Of a stretch of DNA of 42,241 nt, positions 32,777-39,884 are shown one piece after another (position 1 is the stretch's first letter; every line of letters starts with the position of its first letter). The translations under genes and the position numbers were made by a program. The notes below the pieces were generated by a model that was not told the DNA's origin, did not search any database, and saw nothing but the letters and a program-made list of their open reading frames with translations. Source of the DNA: a virus; IMG/VR virus record IMGVR_UViG_3300020411_000892, positions 1-42,241 of that record, one strand, 5' to 3'.

Positions 32777-34176
32777 TGGCAGAATATCAACCCAAAGGTT
32801 ATACTTTAAATGAATTTTCCCTTCTCGTATCTGATGAGGTAGTTCCTACTGAGGATTTGTCCAGTCTTAGTTTTACTGGTGAAAATGCTTTTGATCTTCG
32901 TGGTATATGTTCTGCTTGGAATTACTATGAGTCATTAACATCTCCTTCAGTAAGGATGGAGTTTGTTTTTTATGATACTATTGACCTTGCTGCATCATTG
33001 AATGGTAATGAGTATATTAAAATACGTATTAGTACAGACTCATCACCTGATGAAGAACTAGAGATTATACAGAAGACATTTAAGATTGGTGAGGTTACTA
33101 AGTCTGAGAGAGCACAGACTTATATCGTATACACTGCATCACCAGAAGTAACTAGTAATGAAGTTAATAGAGTATTCAAAGCCTTCAAGGATAAGCCTGG
33201 TACAGAATCTATACAATCTATACTAACTGATGCTCTTAAATTTGATGGTAAAAAGGATCGTTGGGAACCTAGTAGAGGTAACTTTAATTTCGTATCACCT
33301 AACTGGAGACCTTATGATGCTATAGAATACATAACTGATAAGATTACAGGATCTGTATCTGGTAAGTCTGGATATATTTTCTGGGAAACTTATAAAGGTA
33401 AGAATTTATGTACTATAGATTTCTTATGCTCTACAAATAATGAATCATTTAATAATCCTGTCATCTATAGTTACATACAAGCAAACATAGGTGATGATGA
33501 TATTAATGCTTTCAAGATAGAGACTGTTAACTATCCTGATAGAGCAAACCATCTTGAGAAGTTACGTACAGGAATGTATAGTACATCAACGATAGGAATT
33601 ATTGCACCTGCTATTACTAGTGGTAATCTACCTTCTGCAGGTGCTACTACAGAGGAAGGATCAACTGGATCAGATGATAGTACACCCAGTGGATCTATTC
33701 AAGAACCCGTTAACTTTACAGCACAGTCTGTATTTAATGAATCAAGTAATCTCAATCCTGATTTTCCATTCCCTAAGGTCAACTCGGAATATTTTTCTGA
33801 GGACAGACCTTCTAGGATAAAGATCCGTGCATTACCAAGTATGTTATTCTCTGAGAATAGTGTGAATCCTGAAGGAAATGCACCTAATATGAAGACGGAT
33901 AGTGTTATGGCTTCCGCATATGCTGCCTCCAGATGGCAGTTAATGAATGCTTTTAACCTAGATATAAAGGTACCTGGCAACGTTGCAATCACTGCTGGTG
34001 ACATAGTAGAGGTAAGGATTCCTGAATCTACTACCACAGAAGAGCAATCTGACAGGATTGAACTAGATAAAACTTACTCTGGCAAATACTTAGTTGTAGG
34101 TTTAATGCACGAATACTCACCAGATGGGGTTACGACAGACTTACAACTTGCCAAAGATAGCATATCTAACCTATAA
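32776..34176 (+). CDS. 27: Baseplate hub protein gp27-like
   Basis: The 466-aa product begins with beta-rich sequence (YTLNEFSLLVSDE, SAWNYYESLTSPSVRMEFVF) and ends with VPGNVAITAGDIVEVRIPES then SGKYLVVGLMHEYSPDG, like the tube-like domains of T4 gp27, which form the torus carrying gp5. A Ser/Thr/Gly linker at about 285-315 splits it. Position before gp5 supports the call. CP12 lies between them. Confidence 0.8.
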   Translation: MAEYQPKGYTLNEFSLLVSDEVVPTEDLSSLSFTGENAFDLRGICSAWNYYESLTSPSVRMEFVFYDTIDLAASLNGNEYIKIRISTDSSPDEELEIIQKTFKIGEVTKSERAQTYIVYTASPEVTSNEVNRVFKAFKDKPGTESIQSILTDALKFDGKKDRWEPSRGNFNFVSPNWRPYDAIEYITDKITGSVSGKSGYIFWETYKGKNLCTIDFLCSTNNESFNNPVIYSYIQANIGDDDINAFKIETVNYPDRANHLEKLRTGMYSTSTIGIIAPAITSGNLPSAGATTEEGSTGSDDSTPSGSIQEPVNFTAQSVFNESSNLNPDFPFPKVNSEYFSEDRPSRIKIRALPSMLFSENSVNPEGNAPNMKTDSVMASAYAASRWQLMNAFNLDIKVPGNVAITAGDIVEVRIPESTTTEEQSDRIELDKTYSGKYLVVGLMHEYSPDGVTTDLQLAKDSISNL

Positions 34177-34201
34177 TAAAACACTCGAAGACAAACCTAC
34201 T

Positions 34202-34429
34202 ATGGAAACTATCGAACAACACATTGCTCACGACAGAGCCATTGTCGATGATCCTACAACAAACCCTGCTGCTCGCAGACACTACAAAGAAGAGCTACAC
34301 GATTTGGAAGAGTACGTAGAGCACCATAAAGCAGAGATTGAAGCAGGAGATCATCACGATCCTAATTGTATAGAATTATTTTGTGACCAACATCCCGACG
34401 AACCAGAGTGTCTCGTATACGACGATTGA
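34202..34429 (+). CDS. cp12: CP12-like Calvin cycle inhibitor
   Basis: CP12 binds GAPDH and phosphoribulokinase and stops the Calvin cycle in the dark. The 75-aa product ends C61-DQHPDEPEC70-LVYDD, the CP12 C-terminal cysteine pair and acidic tail that bind GAPDH. The N-terminus is charged and helical and lacks the N-terminal cysteine pair of many host CP12 proteins. ATG 34202 is chosen as the first ATG after the gp27 stop. It sits between gp27 and gp5, and the late promoter of gp5 follows, so it may be made late. Known phage CP12 acts with TalC. Confidence 0.9.
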   Translation: METIEQHIAHDRAIVDDPTTNPAARRHYKEELHDLEEYVEHHKAEIEAGDHHDPNCIELFCDQHPDEPECLVYDD

Positions 34430-34436
34430 ATACCTG

Positions 34437-34444
34437 TATAAATA
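34437..34444 (+). promoter_or_regulatory. T4-type late promoter before gp5
   Basis: Exact TATAAATA, 26 bases before the gp5 ATG in the 40-base gap after CP12. It should start the unit containing gp5, the next small genes and cpeT. Confidence 0.65.
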
Positions 34445-34469
34445 ATTTTCGTAGCATACTATTTTATTA

Positions 34470-36890
34470 ATGCCTGAAGCAACGATCAATACTATAGGTA
34501 AATCGGATGTAATGGGTCGTGACGGTTTCACCTGGTGGATAGGTGAAGTTGAAAAGATCGACGACCCTCAAGAACTTGGAAGAGTAAAAGTCCGCATCAT
34601 TGGTTGGTATACTGGTGGTAAGAGTAAGGAAGCATATGTTTCTACTCTACCCACCTCCGACCTTCCGTGGGCACTTTGTCTTGGTCCGACAGATCAGGCT
34701 GGCATTAAGAATACAGGAACAAAAACTGAGCTGCAGGTCGGTGCTCAGGTATTAGGATTCTTCCTAGACGGGGAAGAAGCACAGATGCCCGTTGTTATGG
34801 GATCTATGAGATCCTTTAAGAACAATGCTGACTCTCAAACTGGAGAGACAGGTGCTGATTCCGATCAACCTCCAACTGTAGTTGCAGATGGTACCGAAGC
34901 TCCAGATCTACCAGCTCAATCTAAGGATGGTGCTGGTGCAGATGTACACGGTGGTGCACCATTTAATACTACTGGTGAAGCACCGTCAGATGGTTCTGGT
35001 GGACAAGCAACAGATAGAGGTATATTATCTAAAGCAGAGAGAGAACTTCCTGGAAACTATGCTTCTAATCCTAAGGTTGTACCTACAGAGGCACAAGGTA
35101 TAGCTAATGGTTCTGCTGGTCCAGCAGGTGAGGGTTTTGAGAGAGATTTGAATCGGATGCTAACAGAAGTGGGGAATTTTTCTTCTGCTCTGGCAAAAGA
35201 TCCTGCAGGTAACTTAATCTCTATCATTACTGGTAAGAAGGTAGATAATAAGATATTAGATAAAGCGATGAAGGGTATAAACAACTTCATTGCCAATGGC
35301 ATATCTGGTATTATGTCGTGGATGAAAGAGGTACTGGCTAAACAGATTGAAGCAATTATCAGTCAGATTACCACTTGGTTATCCAATGTTATACCAATGG
35401 GTGTCATAAATGCTATACTTGCATTAGCTGATTTCATCTTTAGTCTCTTCTGTGGATTTGAAGGGAAGTGGATCATCAGTCTAGTAAGACAAGCGTTTAA
35501 TGATACTGCTGCCTTTGCCGAGAATATGGCAGGGATAATAGTATCAAAAGTGTATGATGCTATTCCTACTGGAGTTTTAGATACTGTTAACAGTATTGTA
35601 GGTAAGGTTAAGGGTGCACTTAACAAGGTGATGGAAGTAGCAAACGTACTTGTAAGTGCTATCTCTACTATCAAGAACCTTGCAGGTAAACTGAAGGATA
35701 TGGCTAGTAAGATTCAGTCTATCTTCCAGTTTGATTTCTCTAAGATTTCTTGGAGCAATATTGTAAGTTTAATACTCGCCCTTCTTAAGATGTTAATTCC
35801 TAAGAAGGACTGCGGAAGGAAGATAAAACCTCCGAAACAGAAATTCTGGCTACCCTTGTGGGGTACGTCAACTTGCGATACTGTACCTGAATTCTTTGAA
35901 CGAGAGGTAGAGATTGATTCTGGTGGCAATGCTGTCACTGGAAATGATGTTATCTCATCAATGTATAGTAACTTGAGTCCTTTCAAGATGGAAGTCCAGT
36001 CATTTATGAATGGTGCTTCTGTTATTCAGGATAATAATCCTGGAAAAGAAAAGACTATAGTATCTGGTACTGGTGGACAAACTACCATTGATGATAATCA
36101 AGGTAATACACACCGTAACCAACCAAATAATCTTACACAGATTATAGGTGGAGATTACTGCACAACAGCTAAAGGCGATGGAGTCCTTACTATTGAAGGT
36201 GATCTTAAGATACACGTGATGGGTGACCTAGACCTAGAGGTCGGTGGATCCTTTAACCAGCACCAATCAAATGGTGTAGGTGAAGAGAACGATAAACAGT
36301 CTAAGTCTGCTCAAACTATTGCTGCTGATCACGAGATCAATTACCAAGGTAACTGGGGTATACAGGCAGCAAATATTACAATGAATGCTCTCAGTAACTT
36401 AGATCTTAATGCTGGATCTATTTCTACGAAAGCAACTTCATTAATGAATAGTATATCTGGTGAAATTGTTAACGAATGTGCTTGGGAAACTAACTTAGTT
36501 AACAATGTCGTATTTAATATGGTAGCGATGCTTAACCCTATACCAGGTGTTACAGGTCGTTTATCAATTCTTAAAGGTCCAGATATTACTCTAGTTGGTG
36601 AAGGTATCCCAGGAACAAGTGTTCTTCCCGCTGCTCACGTCCGTATGGCTGTGAGTGCTGCCCAACCTTGTGGTGTTGTTGATGTTATCACTGGTACTAC
36701 AGGTGGTAAAGCAACAGTTGTAACCACTGGTGCTGGTGGTATTGGTGAGTTTGTTACAGCAGCAGGTGGGGCTATTGTAAATGCCGTGACATCTGGTACA
36801 ATAGCATACAGTGTAGGTGCTGGTATCGCATCCTTCGGATGTGGAGTTGGTCCTACCCAGATCTACGGTCTGCCCTTAATGTTAAACTGA
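34470..36890 (+). CDS. 5: Baseplate hub and needle protein gp5-like
   Basis: The 806-aa product has an OB-fold-like start (TWWIGEVEKIDDPQELGRVK, then VRIIGWYTGGKS and QVGAQVLGFFLDGEEAQMPV), a linker, a long hydrophobic helical region (about 240-450) and a C-terminal beta-helix-like part (DGVLTIEGDLKIHVMGDLDL), as the T4 needle. No lysozyme domain is visible between OB and needle, where T4 gp5 has one; the helical region takes that place. The extreme C-terminus is Gly-rich (GAGGIGEFVTAAGG). Confidence 0.88.
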   Translation: MPEATINTIGKSDVMGRDGFTWWIGEVEKIDDPQELGRVKVRIIGWYTGGKSKEAYVSTLPTSDLPWALCLGPTDQAGIKNTGTKTELQVGAQVLGFFLDGEEAQMPVVMGSMRSFKNNADSQTGETGADSDQPPTVVADGTEAPDLPAQSKDGAGADVHGGAPFNTTGEAPSDGSGGQATDRGILSKAERELPGNYASNPKVVPTEAQGIANGSAGPAGEGFERDLNRMLTEVGNFSSALAKDPAGNLISIITGKKVDNKILDKAMKGINNFIANGISGIMSWMKEVLAKQIEAIISQITTWLSNVIPMGVINAILALADFIFSLFCGFEGKWIISLVRQAFNDTAAFAENMAGIIVSKVYDAIPTGVLDTVNSIVGKVKGALNKVMEVANVLVSAISTIKNLAGKLKDMASKIQSIFQFDFSKISWSNIVSLILALLKMLIPKKDCGRKIKPPKQKFWLPLWGTSTCDTVPEFFEREVEIDSGGNAVTGNDVISSMYSNLSPFKMEVQSFMNGASVIQDNNPGKEKTIVSGTGGQTTIDDNQGNTHRNQPNNLTQIIGGDYCTTAKGDGVLTIEGDLKIHVMGDLDLEVGGSFNQHQSNGVGEENDKQSKSAQTIAADHEINYQGNWGIQAANITMNALSNLDLNAGSISTKATSLMNSISGEIVNECAWETNLVNNVVFNMVAMLNPIPGVTGRLSILKGPDITLVGEGIPGTSVLPAAHVRMAVSAAQPCGVVDVITGTTGGKATVVTTGAGGIGEFVTAAGGAIVNAVTSGTIAYSVGAGIASFGCGVGPTQIYGLPLMLN

Positions 36891-36892
36891 TT

Positions 36893-37081
36893 ATGTCTGA
36901 AACCTATCTTGAGTACGTCTGGGTTGACTTTACAAGACGTACAATTACTATTATGGATGATGAAGGCAGACAGGAAAAGGTACGTTACAAATGGGATGAG
37001 GAAGGTGCCTTAGGATTCCAGTCTGTAGTCGAAATGATCCAAGAAGATGTCCCATCAGAACGTTGCCATTTTAAACTATGA
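36893..37081 (+). CDS. Hypothetical protein, 62 aa
   Basis: The first ATG after gp5 is at 36893. The product (MSETYLEYVWVDFTRRTITI...) is beta-rich and ends in a helix (FQSVVEMIQED). No family recognised. It overlaps the next gene by ATGA. Confidence 0.65.
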   Translation: MSETYLEYVWVDFTRRTITIMDDEGRQEKVRYKWDEEGALGFQSVVEMIQEDVPSERCHFKL

Positions 37082-37365
37082 TTAGAGTATCTTTAGAAGA
37101 ATTGTGTCAGAATACTGAGTTCACAATGAAATTAGCAGCAAGAGGTAACCCTCTTGTGGTAGAATTACCAGAAGGCAACGTGCTTATCACACCTGTTGCC
37201 AATAGTAGAGAAAGTATACAGGTAGATAATGAAATTGCTGCAATGGAAGCAGCAGCACAAGCAGCAGGAGCACCAACTCCTATGCCTGGGGTTAACTTAC
37301 CTTCACAAGCGGAAGTACAATCTTACGTTCACGAAACACTCGGTGAATTAAACGCCCAACTCTGA
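37078..37365 (+). CDS. Small protein with Phd-like N-terminus
   Basis: The 95-aa product begins VSLEELCQNTEFTMKLAARG followed by NPLVVELPEGNVLITPVA, resembling the antitoxin Phd/YefM N-terminal fold (helix, then G-x-P-x-V-V-strand). The rest is Ala and Gly rich, then a helix. No toxin gene is evident. The Phd link is a guess; plain function is unknown. Confidence 0.5.
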   Translation: MIRVSLEELCQNTEFTMKLAARGNPLVVELPEGNVLITPVANSRESIQVDNEIAAMEAAAQAAGAPTPMPGVNLPSQAEVQSYVHETLGELNAQL

Positions 37366-37383
37366 CCTATATAATGCGAACCG

Positions 37384-37869
37384 ATGAATCAAGACCATTT
37401 TCTACAACTTTTGGTACATCACTGGCATAATTTAAAACAAGCACAGATGTATCCTTCTGCCTTCGCCTATACCCATTACTGGTGGTATATGGAGAACGGT
37501 CAGTTATATTCAAAGCAATGGTATGATTGGAACGGGGAACTATATAGAGGTCGCAAACATAACTTGCGGATAGAACCGAGTCAAATAGTAATCGAGACCT
37601 ATGATAAGTTCCTTCGTGTACCTGATCTAGTTTTCACAGAGTCGGAAACCTATAATGGGTATTTCGGTAGGACTCGTGGAGATGCAGAGAGGCACGATGG
37701 TGCTAAAGTCCAGGCGAAAATTACGCTGACTGCTGATGAGTTTACTACCCACGATAAGGGGTGGGATGAAAATGGAAAATTGGTTTGGGGTGCTGAAAAA
37801 GGACCATTTGTATTCGAGAAATGTACCAAATCCATTCCGACTACCATATCATCCATAACGTTGGATTAG
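37384..37869 (+). CDS. cpeT: CpeT-like bilin lyase/chaperone
   Basis: The 161-aa product fits the CpeT/CpcT family: FLQLLVHHWHNLKQAQMYPS, then FAYTHYWW, SKQWYDWNGELYRGRKHNLR and IVIETY, which match the family's F-x-x-Q-A, Y-x-Y-R and IE-x-Y blocks. Host CpcT/CpeT attach or handle phycobilins on phycobiliproteins; phage homologs are reported to be divergent and may bind bilins without lyase activity. It is encoded about 10 kb from pcyA in the same late region. Confidence 0.88.
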   Translation: MNQDHFLQLLVHHWHNLKQAQMYPSAFAYTHYWWYMENGQLYSKQWYDWNGELYRGRKHNLRIEPSQIVIETYDKFLRVPDLVFTESETYNGYFGRTRGDAERHDGAKVQAKITLTADEFTTHDKGWDENGKLVWGAEKGPFVFEKCTKSIPTTISSITLD

Positions 37870-37874
37870 TTCAA

Positions 37875-38072
37875 ATGTGGTTTATCAATGGTAAAGCATT
37901 TACCTTTGAAGAGATCGATAATCCAAGTATAGAATTAATAGAAGAATGTCAAAATAAGTTACAGTATACTATGGATGATATGTACAGAATCAGTCAATAC
38001 CTTATAATGGAGGAACTTCATCCTATTGTCTTCTCAATAGATGATTACTGTACTGGAGAAATTCCCTTATGA
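37875..38072 (+). CDS. Hypothetical protein, 65 aa
   Basis: ATG 37875 follows the cpeT stop by five bases and avoids an overlap with cpeT that an earlier in-frame ATG (37821) would make. The product (MWFINGKAFTFEEIDNPSIE...) is acidic and mixed alpha/beta. No family recognised. Confidence 0.6.
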   Translation: MWFINGKAFTFEEIDNPSIELIEECQNKLQYTMDDMYRISQYLIMEELHPIVFSIDDYCTGEIPL

Positions 38073-38209
38073 AAAGAACTCACACCATAGAAAAGAAGAA
38101 TCCTCAACACAATCAAGTTTGGGAATGGGAAGAGACTCCCGAATTGGTTGATGCGTTGAGGATTTTAGAACAGTCTAGTCGGATTGCTGACGAGAAGCGG
38201 CTTCCTTAG
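38069..38209 (+). CDS. Small protein (46 aa)
   Basis: The ORF starts in an ATGA overlap and has a basic N-terminus followed by WEWEETPELVDALRIL. It ends 35 bases inside the convergent minus-strand gene. No family recognised. Confidence 0.55.
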   Translation: MKRTHTIEKKNPQHNQVWEWEETPELVDALRILEQSSRIADEKRLP

Positions 38210-38321
38210 CTTTCTCTCGTCGCTTTACCATTTTTGCATATGCTACATCTTGTTTGGTATACCAATCAGGGTGTTTTTTTGCCTGTTTAATGATCTTCTT
38301 TGCGGCTTTTTTGTCTTTCAT
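38175..38321 (-). CDS. Small basic protein (48 aa)
   Basis: On the minus strand this ORF encodes a lysine-rich helix (MKDKKAAKKIIKQAKKHPDW) and a segment YTKQDVAYAKMVKRREKAKE, a composition and shape I recall from a short conserved cyanophage protein. It may bind nucleic acid. It overlaps the plus-strand gene by 35 bases tail to tail. Confidence 0.6.
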   Translation of the reverse strand: MKDKKAAKKIIKQAKKHPDWYTKQDVAYAKMVKRREKAKEAASRQQSD

Positions 38322-38343
38322 ATATGATAGAATGTGTAATATA

Positions 38344-39093
38344 TTATTTATCCTCCTTCGGCCAGTCCTGATTTAAGAATTTGGGTGGTGCCCAAAGTAA
38401 TGAATGCTTACCTACCCATTGTCCTTCTAGTGAATATTCACCTGTTTTATGTACTCTTATATTAAGACCGATTGATGTTTTCTGTTCGTGTGAACCATTA
38501 GGTGTAGTAGAGTGCTCTAACCAACCAGGAAATAATAGTAAAGTATTAGGGAAGGTTTCAACTGCCATATCCCTTTGTGTTGCGAAGCATTCTAAATATG
38601 CTTGACTTAATGGCGAATGAAAGTTTATAATACCGTTGTGCTGGCGGGTTCTATGATAATAGACACCTGCTAGTTCCCATCCTGGGTGTAAATGTTTTTC
38701 TTGACAAGTACCCTTAGGATATAGATTCAACCAAGACTGAGGTATTTCAAAATTATCGTGCCCTATGTAATGCGTACAGCATTCTTTAATAAAGGTCGTT
38801 AGATTAGGTACTTTGTCTGCATAACCGCCAAGAAAATTTCGTCTTTCTCCAGTATCGTATACTGGATCAACATCAACGTTAATTTCTTGTTGTTCTTCTT
38901 CTCTAATATAGTTTATGCAGTCTTCTACTTCATCATCTATTGCTGCCCAATTATGCTCGTATCTCACTACAGTAGAAGGGAACAGATCCATTACTGTCTG
39001 GTTGATTCCTCCCGTTGTTAGCTTCTCGGCTCTTGCCTTTGCTACAATATCTTCTCCTCCTCTGGAGGATGTTGCTCCTGTATTCTTTACCAT
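38344..39093 (-). CDS. 2OG-Fe(II) oxygenase-like protein 5
   Basis: The 249-aa product is the longest copy and the only one on the minus strand. It has WLNLYPKGT, H134-L-H136-PGWELAGVYYHR, LFPGWLEH194-STTPN, and at the arginine site K205-TSIGLN, a change from R that could alter 2-oxoglutarate binding. N-terminal 35 residues and a C-terminal 40-aa tail (LEGQWVGKHSLLWAPPKF) are extra. It is transcribed from its own gap, where a minus-strand AATAAATA lies at 39116-39123. Confidence 0.8.
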   Translation of the reverse strand: MVKNTGATSSRGGEDIVAKARAEKLTTGGINQTVMDLFPSTVVRYEHNWAAIDDEVEDCINYIREEEQQEINVDVDPVYDTGERRNFLGGYADKVPNLTTFIKECCTHYIGHDNFEIPQSWLNLYPKGTCQEKHLHPGWELAGVYYHRTRQHNGIINFHSPLSQAYLECFATQRDMAVETFPNTLLLFPGWLEHSTTPNGSHEQKTSIGLNIRVHKTGEYSLEGQWVGKHSLLWAPPKFLNQDWPKEDK

Positions 39094-39115
39094 AATATAG
39101 GGGTGGACTAAAAAT

Positions 39116-39123
39116 TATTTATT
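39116..39123 (-). promoter_or_regulatory. Possible late promoter (-), AATAAATA
   Basis: TATTTATT on the plus strand reads AATAAATA on the minus strand, about 23 bases before the oxygenase start in the divergent gap. One base differs from TATAAATA. Confidence 0.4.
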
Positions 39124-39133
39124 ACCTTGCAAA

Positions 39134-39352
39134 ATGTCTATTTTTTCTTCTCAACAACCTGAGGACAATGCTACTTTAAAATGGCTAAAAAAACACCAGG
39201 TAAAATCCAAGTGGTATTACTGGTTCTGGGGTATCTGCGCCGTTGCTGTTACCAGCGGTCAGGTTTATGTGGGTACGGGATACAGACAGATGGCAGACTC
39301 AGTTGATAGACTTGGATTGTCCCTGGCTGAATTGATTAGGAAGTCAGACTAG
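39134..39352 (+). CDS. Membrane protein, 72 aa
   Basis: The product has a charged N-terminus, a transmembrane segment (YYWFWGICAVAVTSGQVYVG) and a soluble C-terminal helix. Divergent from the minus-strand oxygenase gene with a 40-base gap. No family recognised. Confidence 0.65.
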   Translation: MSIFSSQQPEDNATLKWLKKHQVKSKWYYWFWGICAVAVTSGQVYVGTGYRQMADSVDRLGLSLAELIRKSD

Positions 39353-39505
39353 CACTTCCTTACATAATCGTCTACAATAACTCTGATTGTCATCACACTC
39401 AATTAGACAGTCGAAGTAGTCGTTTATCATTTGATCGTTATCGTAACCATCATCGTCTACAGCGTTCCAATTTGCTAATTGGTTATATGACATCAGGTTA
39501 TGCAT
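39344..39505 (-). CDS. Small acidic Cys-containing protein (53 aa)
   Basis: A minus-strand ORF with GGAGG nine bases before its ATG. The product has an acidic core and four cysteines (FDCLIECDD and YCRRLCKE) in a C-x3-C and C-x3-C pattern, possibly a metal site or disulfide hairpin. It overlaps the previous gene by nine bases tail to tail. No family recognised. Confidence 0.65.
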   Translation of the reverse strand: MHNLMSYNQLANWNAVDDDGYDNDQMINDYFDCLIECDDNQSYCRRLCKEVLV

Positions 39506-39576
39506 TGAATTTAGCCTCCGTTGAACTGTGAAAATAACAAAGAGAATTTCATTTCATCTCTGTCCTCCGTTATGCT

Positions 39577-39582
39577 ATACTA
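39577..39582 (+). promoter_or_regulatory. Possible -10 element (TATACT)
   Basis: TATACT within CTATACTATATAG, 37 bases before the gene at 39620. The region is nearly self-complementary and could serve either strand (39344 gene on minus). No -35 is clear. The remaining gap 39506-39576 holds a copy of CCTCCGTT at 39515 and 39565. Confidence 0.35.
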
Positions 39583-39619
39583 TATAGGCTAGTTTGTGTC
39601 CACTTGCTAACAAAAATTT

Positions 39620-39841
39620 ATGCCTAGTCCTGTTGTTATTGACGAAACCGAGCACATCACAGTGACGGTCGAGGGTGATAAAACACCCACAGAAATATAC
39701 AATGATCTGATTTCAAGAATCGAAGATATTGGATCACGAAAACCAGAAGTTAGAGAAAAATGCATCGCATTGCTCTGTTTAATTCGTGGAACCAATTTTG
39801 TATCTAATAAAGCGTATCCTGCTGCTAGTTTAGGCAAATGA
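39620..39841 (+). CDS. Hypothetical protein, 73 aa
   Basis: The product begins with beta-like MPSPVVIDETEHITVTVEGD and continues as a helix (TEIYNDLISRIEDIG). It ends before the TATAAATA at 39849. No family recognised. Confidence 0.65.
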   Translation: MPSPVVIDETEHITVTVEGDKTPTEIYNDLISRIEDIGSRKPEVREKCIALLCLIRGTNFVSNKAYPAASLGK

Positions 39842-39848
39842 TACCGTG

Positions 39849-39856
39849 TATAAATA
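39849..39856 (+). promoter_or_regulatory. T4-type late promoter before fibre-like genes
   Basis: Exact TATAAATA, 29 bases before the GTG start of the 441-aa structural gene in the gap after 39841. It would drive the two fibre-like genes. Confidence 0.65.
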
Positions 39857-39884
39857 AAGTTGTACGAACTACTGCCTGAGCTAA

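Noticed and set aside
34900-36000. Lysozyme domain in gp5
   Set aside because: The region is hydrophobic and helical and shows no lysozyme motif.
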